This document shows, in pieces, positions 1 to 8,297 of a DNA stretch of 12,622 nt; the stretch's first letter is position 1, and each line of letters starts with the position of its first letter. Where the stretch lies: contig LSSN01002134.1 of the NCBI GenBank assembly GCA_001970855.1, positions 1 to 12,622 on the forward strand, given 5' to 3'. The notes below the pieces were generated by a model. It was given only the letters and a program-made list of their open reading frames with translations, was not told the origin of the DNA and did not search any database. Made by a program: the position numbers and the translations under genes. Origin of the DNA: Smittium culicis (taxonomy: Eukaryota > Kickxellomycota > Harpellomycetes > Harpellales > Legeriomycetaceae).

Positions 1-148
1 TTTTTTATGTTATTTTTTATACTTAACTTGTACTCCTGACCGTGAGGTTTCAGATGCACCCAAAGATGTCTTCGGATTCGTAGTGAAACCGGTCTGTTTT
101 GGAGTTTTGGTGTACGTACTGCAAATTTCAGTACTAAAAAATTTTTAA
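1..148. other. GC-richer island at the window edge, open on both strands
   Basis: This stretch is clearly less A+T-rich than the 2 kb after it. On the plus strand one frame is open from base 2 to a TAA at 146-148; it contains the string DREVSDAPKDVFGF. On the minus strand a different frame is open from 144 down to a TAA at 10-12 and ends GVQVKYKK, with an acceptor-like TTTTTTAG just upstream. I recognise neither translation. A 6-bp hairpin (GTACTG at 116-121, CAGTAC at 129-134) lies inside. It could be the last exon of a gene entering from the left (plus strand), a terminal exon on the minus strand, or part of a mobile repeat; the sequence does not decide. Confidence 0.25.
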
Positions 149-2230
149 CAAAAGTTTGCTTAGGTTAATGTTTTTTTAAACTATACTATGTTGTTGCTCT
201 AAGCAAGCTGAACAAAGTTTAATTAATGATTGATGCCGTGTCGGCAACGGTATTGATGTTATAAACGATTTTATTAACGAAATATGACAAAAAAGTGTAA
301 AAAATAGACTAAATTTCAAAAATTTCTAAGTGTATAAAAAAATTAATAATTCTCTGTGTTCTGATAGGGCCGCTTGAAAGAAAATATTTTCCAAGTGAGA
401 GAGTAATTTATAATATTTAATATTATCCCAGTTGCTCAGAACTCAACCTTTTTATGAAACCGATATAAGGTCGAGCAAAATTGATTATATTTACTGATGT
501 AGGACGGGACATTTAGCACAAAAGCATTTGTTCATAAATAATAAAATGTATTGATGCGATTATAGTCATAAACAATAGGAAAAAGAATCTAGTTAAATTT
601 TATTTGTTAGTTTATGGTGGTATGTCGATACATTTATCTTAACTGGGAAATGACACAGCACTGAAAATATCTACTAGTACTCGAAAGTAAATAATAAATA
701 GCGACAACGCTGAAGGTAGATGAAAAGGTAAACAATTCAAATAACAGCATCAAACCAATCCTTTTTAAGTACCACGACATTAGAACCCAACAATAACTTA
801 AGAATAAATTACCAAATTCACGCAAGTGAAATAATAAGATAGAATTAAGTTAAAGCTAGGAACTAGAATCAAATAGTTATATGCACGCTCCGTTCGCATT
901 CAGAACAATATTTTAACGTATGGCCCGATACAAATTAGAACAAATATAATCTAAATGAAAAATGAATTTCATCTTTGAAAATATAAATCAAAAAACATAT
1001 ACAAAGCCAAAGAAAAAAATGGTCCCAAAAACGGCCAATACAAATGTTATCAGCATCGCGCATGAATTTCATGTAAATATGCTACAAAATCAATAGTATA
1101 TTTCATAATATCTGTACGTACTTATGGGTACTAAGTGTTTCAAGCATTAGCACTAATTAATCATACCTCTCACTCATAGGCCTTTATCCATAATCAATTT
1201 ATATTTTTTTTTTGCTGATTCGCATTAGTATAGTTTGGAATAAATGAGTTTTATTTATGACCAATAATTAATGAGCGACGAAAACCTATTGTCAAATAAA
1301 TAATAAACGAATTATGAAATTTTATTTGTATATTCAGACATCTTTCTATGTGATTCATAGCCAAATAAAATCAAGAATTCATTTGCTGCGGATTTAGAAA
1401 ATAAATCAAAAATTTTTACTTTATATCATTGAACTTGCTTTTATTAGTAAATTTCATAGCTAAAAAGCTCACTACTAACCCTTTCAGGTTTGGCTGGCTT
1501 TTTTTTGGGCTTCAAAGCCATCCAACCAAATGATATCTGATAAATTTATGACTATGTATGATATTTTAGTGGCTATATATTTTATTGAATCCAATAAAAA
1601 TTAATTTCTATTTGGATTTTCCAATTATTAATTAAAAATAAAACGAGTTTTTTTGAAAAGGGACAAAATAATAAGTTTCAAAAATTTAGTTTTAAAGCTT
1701 CATGTAAAATTATTAAACTTATTTGATATTTTTTATTAGAAATATAATAGATTAGGCTCTTCATAGAAATAAACGTTATAAATATTAATTTACAATAAAA
1801 GCTTTAAATATTTATATAGAAACAGTAAGTTAATCTGGCAAAACAACAAAATTCAGATTTTTAAATTTATAAAATAGCCATTATAAATGTTCCCACGAGC
1901 CTTGATGGGCGCTTCACTTTTATTGTTGTAGCCATTATATTATTAGCGATTTAAACGACTAACTATGTCTTTAAAAGGTTCATTTATTAAAACTGTTCTG
2001 TATAACTTAATAAAATAATAACAATACTGGCCAATGGTAAATAAGAATTTTTACTCTCAGATTAAAAATTTGAGTATGAAAATTTTGAATTGGGCTGATA
2101 TATTTATAATAATAATTATATTTAAAATCGGCTTTGATTTTTAAGAAACGGCTAAACCAAATAATAACTCGTTTCAATTTTTTTTTATTGATTTCCTAAA
2201 CCATGAAGAATATTTTTAGCTATATTTTAG
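149..2230. other. A/T-rich spacer upstream of the SNM1-type gene
   Basis: About 2.1 kb without a convincing gene. The open frames are short and have the composition of random A/T-rich DNA. Items seen are a small hairpin at 234-246 (TGCCG, loop TGT, CGGCA), a GC-richer patch at 1019-1072 that starts with ATG and ends before a GTAAAT donor-like site, and a TACTAAC branch-like motif followed by CAG at 1485-1487. The promoter of the gene starting at 2231 must lie in the right-hand part, but no distinctive element can be named. An upstream non-coding exon for that gene is possible, because the bases directly before its ATG read TTTTAG. Confidence 0.5.
1489..1530 (+). repeat. Imperfect hairpin next to a splice-acceptor-like site
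   Basis: TTTGG (1489-1493) can pair with CCAAA (1526-1530) and TGGCTTT (1495-1501) with AAAGCCA (1514-1520). One base bulges on the left side and five on the right, and the loop is T-rich. It follows directly after TACTAAC...CTTTCAG. It may be a fortuitous structure, a relic of an inverted-repeat element, or the start of a small unrecognised exon. Confidence 0.3.
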
Positions 2231-5200
2231 ATGTATAATACAAATTCTAGAAAAAACCCTGGATCCTTCGTAGATTTAAGTATCTCTAAAAAGAAAAAAG
2301 CGTCAAACCAAATGATTCCGAAGGATAAAACTCAGAATGATTCTAAAAAAAATTCAAGTGGAAAGAAAGTAGTTGTGAAAAAAGGGTATAAGCAATTAAA
2401 TCTCCTTAGTTTCAAAAAAACACCCGAAAACCAAAATAATTTATCTGTAAATAGCCAAGAAGAAAATAATACAAAGAATATTGATTTGATCGAGTTAGAT
2501 TCGGATGATTGTAGTATAATTTCAACACCAACTAAAAATTATAAAAGTAGTTCAAGCTATCCTCAAAATAGCTCAGCTTTTATTCAACAAAATTTGAATT
2601 CAACTACAAAATGCTTCGTTTGCAGCAAAGAGATAAGATCTACTAGTATAATTAAAGTCACTCAGCACATAAACAATTGCCTGGAATTGCAAAGTAAAGA
2701 ACTTAGCAGTCAGCAAACTCAAATCGATCAAGAGGGTGCTTTTTTTAAAACATCAAGTAGCATTTTATGTAACAAAGCTAAGGATAAAAAGCTCTGTTCA
2801 TTTATAATTTTTTAGCATATTTTATACTTTTATTAACACCAATTTTCAATACCTATATTAGACTCTACCGTACACTTAGGACTTAATTCGAAATCTAGGA
2901 AAATCAACTATCATTCACAAAATTCTATGATCGCTAGCTCTGGTTCTGACGACATTAAAACATCATATACTTCTGTCGCTAGTTCTAAATTTGTAAAAGA
3001 TGAAGAAGTGGATATTTCTTCTATAGCTTATGATTCAAACGATTATATTGGAAAGGTATTTGCTGAACAAAGCTTAAAAATTGAATGTACGATGGAAAAC
3101 GCAGATACCAAGAAAATATTTTCAGAATCCAAACCCAACGTTCATTCCAATTCGCCTTCAAAGATGCAATCTAACGAAACAGTCGATGTGTCATTAGATT
3201 CTTTTAATGGAGATATTAAAAATTTGAAATCTATCTCGATTGAAAAAAGTATATCTAATTCATGTTTACCTGCAGAAATTCATACTCCCAATAATAATAA
3301 TAATATTTTAAATTATGATAATTTGGCTACCCGTTCTAGCTCTCCCGCTAGTGAATCAGAGTTTGCCAGCTTAATAACAAGCTCTATACAGTCTAAAAAA
3401 AATACAGAAAATCGGAAAAACACTGAGAAAAAAAAGTCTAGCTTTACTGAAGGCTTTAATAATCACAATCAAGATGATTTCAAAGACGATAAAAATTCTT
3501 TCAATGAACCACTTTTATACATAGACGAAAGCAACTATAATTTGGATCTAGGAAGCACCTTTGATGACCTAAGCAATTCTTTATTAGTAAAAAAAAACTC
3601 TTCTTTTTCTACACTGGAAATGAGACCCGAAGTTTTACAACGCGAACTAAATAAAGCTACCGAGTGGTATAAAAAAAATATCATTATTCCAAAAATCCTT
3701 AAAGATTCAGCCGGAGATGGTATTAGTTCTTTATAAACGTTTCTCCACATTGTTACTTTAACTTGACTACTTATTTTAAATAATTCTTTAATTATATTTT
3801 AGTTTACAAATATTCAAGTCCATATTTATAACTTTTTGTGAAAAATAGGCAACTACGATTCGTCTATTTATAATCCCGAAGTAAATCGTAGCAACCGAAA
3901 AAATGTTAGAGTGTGTCCAGATTTAAAAAAAATACCAGGTTATAAATTACATTTTAATTCATCTTTTATCTTTATATTTATAATTACGATTCATTATATC
4001 ACATTTAGTATCTAGATTTTTCAAAGCTTTATGTTTCCTATTAAAATTTTTTTTAAACTTTGATTTTCTGGTCATTTTAATAATTAACCAAAGGCCTTTA
4101 TTTTCTCCATATCATTAGGCACATCTTTTTCTGTCGATGCATTTTCATTTGGGAAGATCCCAAAAATTACTGGCTACTTTTTAACGTAAGAAAAATTACA
4201 CATTTTATTTAGCAATTATTTATTTTTATACCCTTAGCAAATGATATTTTAATAACTTTAATTTAATTCCAAAATATTTTCATATTTTAGTCACTTCCAT
4301 TCTGATCACTATGGTGGTTTAACATCTAAATTCAAAAATGGAATGATTTATTGCTCTCAAATAACAGGAAACTTGGTAATTGACCATCTCAAAGTTGACC
4401 CAAAATATGTTTGCAAGCTTCCATTGAATTGGCCCATACTGATTGAAAACACATTAGTTACATTAATCGATGCAAACCACTGCCCTGGGTCTGTTCTGTT
4501 TTTTTTTGATACAGTAGGGAGCATCGATGGATATCCTAGAGAACGAATATTACATACCGGAGATTTCCGTGCTTGTCCTGAACATATTACTCTTATTAGA
4601 AAAACAATTTCAGCTTATAACTGTTTGGACTTGGAAACTTTAAAAAATTCTGCATCCAGCCAAAGTCTAATACCTAAACTTGATGACAATTCCAAACATG
4701 ATGAGGTGGGGATTTTTGGATTCTTGCCTCTAACTAAACTTGACCCAAATGATTCATCTCCAAGCTTATGTGACTTTGACTCGTCAAAGTGTAAAGGTTC
4801 GCCTAATAGCCTAGATGAGCTACCGCCCACAATTAACATTATCAACAGAGTATATTTAGACACAACATATATGAAATCAAGTTACGCTTTCCCATCACAA
4901 CAAGAAGTAATTGATGCTGTTGTACATCTCTGCAAGCTTATCTATGCAGACCCTGATGAAAGACTTAGGCACGTAAAAGCATCAAAAAATGTCCACCCAG
5001 CTAAAACTGTTGTTAAATCTATTCATGCACCGGAGGATTTAGGTATGCTAAACGCAAAGAAAGTAGTCCACTCATTCACTGATAACTTAACAAAATGGTT
5101 TAAACCGAAACTATTCACATTAAGATCTGAGAATTTAAATTCCAAAAAAAGGATTAAAAAAAAAACCCTTTTTGTAGTTGGAACTTATATAATTGGAAAA

Positions 5201-6376
5201 GAGCGTTTATTTATTGGTATTTTTTTTGCATGATATATTGAAAGCTAAAAGTTCATTTTTATTATTTAATACTTGAAATTTTGCTTTTATTGTAACGAGT
5301 TTCATTTTATTTAGGTATAGCTAAAGCAATTCGTTCTAAAATATTTGTCGACCCGAAAAAAAAGCGTACATTAATGCTTTTTGAAGATGAATCTCTAGCA
5401 AAGCTGATTACTGATGACCCGAATGAGGCGCAAGTTCATGTAGTTTCCTTAAATACAATCAAAAAACAGGTATTCTTTAAAGTCCTTAGATAACTAAATG
5501 GATTTTAATTTAATATACTATCATATTTAATTATACAAATAAAAAAATTTTTTTTTTGCATTTTCTAAATAAAAGCTTATGGAAGAGTACCTAGACCGCT
5601 ACTCAGAAAATTTCGATTACCTGGTCGCTTTTAGGCCTACTGGATGGACGTTTCAAAGCAGTATGGGGCATGCTAGCTATGTCGCTAATCCGACAGCAGT
5701 AGAAAAATCTTCGGAAAACTCAGAGAACCCAGGATTTATTCCGTACAAGATAAGGATGGATATTCCACAATCAGATGAAAAGAAGCGAATTTTACACTAT
5801 ATGGAAACAATCATCAAAACAGGTGCGAGGTCACCATACTTATTAAGCTATGAACTAGGCTCAAAATGCGTTCCAAGTTTACCACCAGTTCCTTTCACTA
5901 AATCAAGCATTAAACCTTTTGGTAACTCTGATAGGATTACAATATTTCCTGTTCCATACTCTGAGCACAGTTCCTATCGCGAATTGGCTGCATTTTTGTG
6001 CTCTCTTGCTGTAGAAGAAGTAATTCCAACTGTTAACTATGAAAAGCCCGAAGAGGTATATAAAATGAAGGTTATTTTTGATTGCTGGAAACAGGCAAAG
6101 GACTTTATAGAACAAATAAGAATTGATCTTTTGAGAGGAGCTTCTAAAAAAAGTTCATCAATCAATGATACTAAAATAAAAAAAGTTGCCGAAGTATCTA
6201 CTGATATTATAAATAACATAATACCTAAGGAGGATTCAACTGAAGAAGACGGTGTTACTGTTCAAAATAACAAAAGCTTATATAGTTTAGAGCGTGATTA
6301 CAATGATCCCCAGGTTTTATTCCCTCTATCTAGCGTATTATCTATTCCAACTAGAAACTCTGGGGCATTTTGGTAA
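2231..6376 (+). CDS. PSO2: SNM1A/Pso2-type DNA cross-link repair 5'-exonuclease (spliced, 7 exons)
   Basis: Join 2231-2768, 2862-3719, 3849-3938, 4119-4185, 4291-5216, 5315-5469, 5576-6376; every phase agrees and gives about 1144 residues. The N-terminus has a UBZ4-type finger (C128, C131, H146, C150), preceded by a PIP-like QLNLLSF (55-61) and a SUMO-interaction-like IDLIELDSDD (84-93). A Ser/Asn-rich linker runs to about 485. Then comes the nuclease: CPDLKKIPG (488-496), D502, HFHSDH (519-524), DANHCPG with H581, HTGDFR with D609, LDTTY with D708, GTYIIGKE (815-822), FRPTGWT (897-903), SEHSS with H1009, and TVN with V1031. A valine at the last motif is the DNA-type signature of beta-CASP nucleases. 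In the family such enzymes digest DNA 5' to 3' past interstrand cross-links in the nucleus. Three insertions enlarge the domain (about 612-703, 730-810 and 905-998). The gene is convergent with the DDIAS-like gene. The family is certain; exon 1 and the true start are less so. Confidence 0.93.
2769..2861 (+). other. Intron 1 of the SNM1-type gene (93 nt)
   Basis: GTAACA donor, TTATTAACACC branch-like stretch and TATTAG acceptor. Phase 1: T plus AC makes a Tyr codon, and the frame downstream stays open from 2862. Without splicing the frame ends at TAG 2813-2815. This is the least certain of the six introns, because the flanking protein is not conserved. Confidence 0.65.
3720..3848 (+). other. 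Intron 2 of the SNM1-type gene (129 nt)
   Basis: GTATTA donor and AAATAG acceptor, phase 1; G plus GC makes a Gly codon. It removes the TAA at 3734-3736 and leads into the short exon that carries CPDLKKIP. Confidence 0.75.
3939..4118 (+). other. Intron 3 of the SNM1-type gene (180 nt)
   Basis: GTTATA donor and CATTAG acceptor, phase 1. Splicing rebuilds the family's KIPGT...VDAF strand across the junction, which is strong support. The TAATTAACC stretch near 4081 is a likely branch region. It is the longest intron of the gene. Confidence 0.88.
4186..4290 (+). other. Intron 4 of the SNM1-type gene (105 nt)
   Basis: GTAAGA donor and TTTTAG acceptor, phase 2. AC plus T gives the Thr just before HFHSDH, so the junction falls inside the conserved LTHFHSDH motif and is fixed by it. 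Confidence 0.93.
5217..5314 (+). other. Intron 5 of the SNM1-type gene (98 nt)
   Basis: GTATTT donor and TTTAG acceptor, phase 1; G plus GT makes the Gly of FIGIAKAI, which follows the conserved GTYIIGKE. It removes the TGA at 5231-5233. Confidence 0.9.
5470..5575 (+). other. Intron 6 of the SNM1-type gene (106 nt)
   Basis: GTATTC donor, TTCTAAAT branch-like stretch and AAAAG acceptor, phase 0. It joins SLNTIKKQ to LMEEYLDRY, which leads into the conserved FRPTGWT. Confidence 0.85.
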
Positions 6377-6415
6377 GCCTAATATATTTGATTTTAGACT
6401 ACTCTGTAATATTAA

Positions 6416-6421
6416 AATAAA
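6416..6421 (+). terminator. Possible polyadenylation signal of the SNM1-type gene
   Basis: An AATAAA hexamer starts 40 bases after the stop codon and is followed by a T run. The hexamer is frequent by chance in DNA this rich in A and T, so this rests on position only. Confidence 0.3.
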
Positions 6422-7239
6422 TTTTTTTAAAAGCTGTCGCTAGTGAATAATTGCCCTTACCAAAGCCAAATCCATCGATTAAATTTGAATGTAAAAAAAT
6501 ATATAATTATTGATAATTAATCACTTTTTTTTTTGCTTGGTCTTGCGATACATTAGTTATATCAATTTTGTTTTAGTTGAATTCATTTTCTTATAAATTA
6601 AGTTTTTTTAAGCTTTTATTCAAGTAAATTGGAAATAGTAGAAATATTGTTAAAATTGGAGCGTTATAAAATTGTTTTGTAAATTATAAATATATAAGCA
6701 TAAAGTTTATGCTAAAGAGCCAACGTGTCTTAGCTCGTTATTTTTTTTTTATTTTTATTTTTGGATTTTTCCTAAAATAAGCAATCAATTCTGACAACAG
6801 TTTCAAAATTTCAAAAATAATATAAAATTGAAGCTTTTTTTTCGTTTTTCCTTTTTTTACTTTAGTTAACTATTCATATGTTATATACTAATTTCAGATA
6901 TAAAAATCAAGTGGATAAAATTCACGCACTCAAACTTATCTCAGTAAACTTCAAAGCTTTTTTTTTATGGCTCTTTTTGTTTAGGGATTTTAACTATGAT
7001 TCGTTTACTGTATAAAGATAATATTTTACAAATTCATTAATTAATCGATTAGTTAGGATAAAAAATATCAAAATTTTACCTGGATTTGAGAGCTGCGAGT
7101 ACATTAGCCATTAAAATTGATTCAAAGTAGGTAGTACTATCTAAGTAACTAAATATTTTTTACCTAACGTATAACACAATCAAGCAGAAATATATTCCTA
7201 AACAACGTATAAAAGAATTACTAAGGAGTTTTTTTATTT

Positions 7240-7726
7240 AAGCTTATCTTGTATGATCGATGCATGCCAAGCTAAAATGATTTGCTTAGTTAGCTTAAAA
7301 ACGTATAGGATAACTAGTAAAAATCATATACTTTATATTTACACTTATGCTTACTTAGCATTACCTCTGATTAGCTTTTTTACTGTTGGATATCAATGTA
7401 ATGGGCAATTTCAATATAGTAAAATATACTTAAGTAAATAAAAATTAAACATCGGTCAATATTTTACTATTTTATAAATATTAATTCTAGCCACTTATTT
7501 TGCTGGTCTATTAAGTGAATTTGGTAATATCTAAATTTTAGCTTTAGCTTAAACTAAAACCGAGTAAATAACTAAAAAAATCAACTGAAATATATAATTT
7601 AAGAAACTAGTTTATAAAAGAAATATTATCAAATGTTTTTAGCAAATATATAAACATTATATACTAGATTTGACAAGATTTTGTAGAATGTCAACATAAA
7701 GATAAATTTATGAACAAGATAAGCTT
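7240..7726. repeat. Inverted repeat pair bounding a 487-bp segment
   Basis: AAGCTTATCTTGT at 7240-7252 is matched exactly, in inverted orientation, by ACAAGATAAGCTT at 7714-7726. Allowing one extra A, the arms extend to 16 bp. This could be the ends of a small MITE-like element, but no clear target-site duplication is visible and a chance match is plausible at this base composition. Confidence 0.2.
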
Positions 7727-8297
7727 TAAAATGAAAATCTTTTTTCAGTAAAATGATGTTATTTAGTATTTTGGCTATCATATTTTTTTATTATGTAATG
7801 AGAAAATTTTGGTTATGAATAAGAAAAAATTCTATTTAATAAAAGTATATAATTTACATACTACTAATTTATTTTATTTATTAGCCAATTGATCTAAATT
7901 TTTATAATTGAATCAATATATATAGGTAGAATAATACTCAATCTATTTTTTGTGAAATAAAATTAATTAACATTATTATTAGAATTAGGGACAAGTTTTA
8001 AATACATCTTTCAGCGTAATATTTTACCTTTAAAAAAAATCAGACGAGCTGAGGTGATAATATATAAAAAAGTATAAATAATTCTTTCAATTTAACTAAA
8101 AAATAAATGGGTTTTCTAGACTAAATTTTTGGATGCTAAGCTTATTGAGTTTCAAATATTTGAAAAAATAAGATTAGGTTTGAGGGCAATTTTCGCAAAT
8201 TTTTTCTATTTGTATAATTTATAGTACAACTATTAGATTATAGAATATAACCAGATAGGTAAGTAGTTCAATAATGGTCTTCAACGCCTATAAGGGT

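Larger units (their letters stand above)
6377..8297. other. A/T-rich spacer between two convergent genes
   Basis: About 1.9 kb between the 3' ends of the two recognised genes. It should hold both 3' untranslated regions and polyadenylation sites. I see no conserved coding frame; the 62-codon frame at 7253-7441 has A/T-driven composition and no recognisable motif. A 13-bp inverted repeat (7240-7252 and 7714-7726) is the only structured item. A small hairpin-like TTTTAG...CTAAAA lies near 7540. Confidence 0.55.

Noticed and set aside
634..825. 63-codon minus-strand frame rich in Phe, Leu, Ser and Tyr
   Set aside because: Its composition is what A/T-rich spacer gives by chance, it has no motif, and no splice or neighbour context supports it.
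3535..3750. Minus-strand frame of 71 codons
   Set aside because: It is antisense to exon 2 of the SNM1-type gene and its intron boundary, with no recognisable features.
4615..4863. Minus-strand frame of 82 codons
   Set aside because: It is antisense to the insertion region of the nuclease, an overlap shadow.
5903..6219. Two minus-strand frames (5903-6115 and 6037-6219)
   Set aside because: Both lie opposite the exon carrying SEHSS and TVN, which is conserved in the sense frame.
2231..6376. Treating 2231-2815, 2927-3736, 4343-5233 and 5579-6376 as four genes
   Set aside because: The conserved motifs of a single nuclease are spread over them in order, and the splice phases join them and recover the missing HFHSDH and VDAF segments.
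6373..6400. Possible further intron at the 3' end of the SNM1-type gene (GTAAGC donor at 6373)
   Set aside because: The nearest acceptor would give a 26-nt intron and then an immediate stop; the conserved domain is already complete.
7253..7441. 62-codon plus-strand frame with a hydrophobic middle
   Set aside because: The hydrophobic look comes from T-rich codons; there is no family match and it lies in a spacer between two 3' ends.
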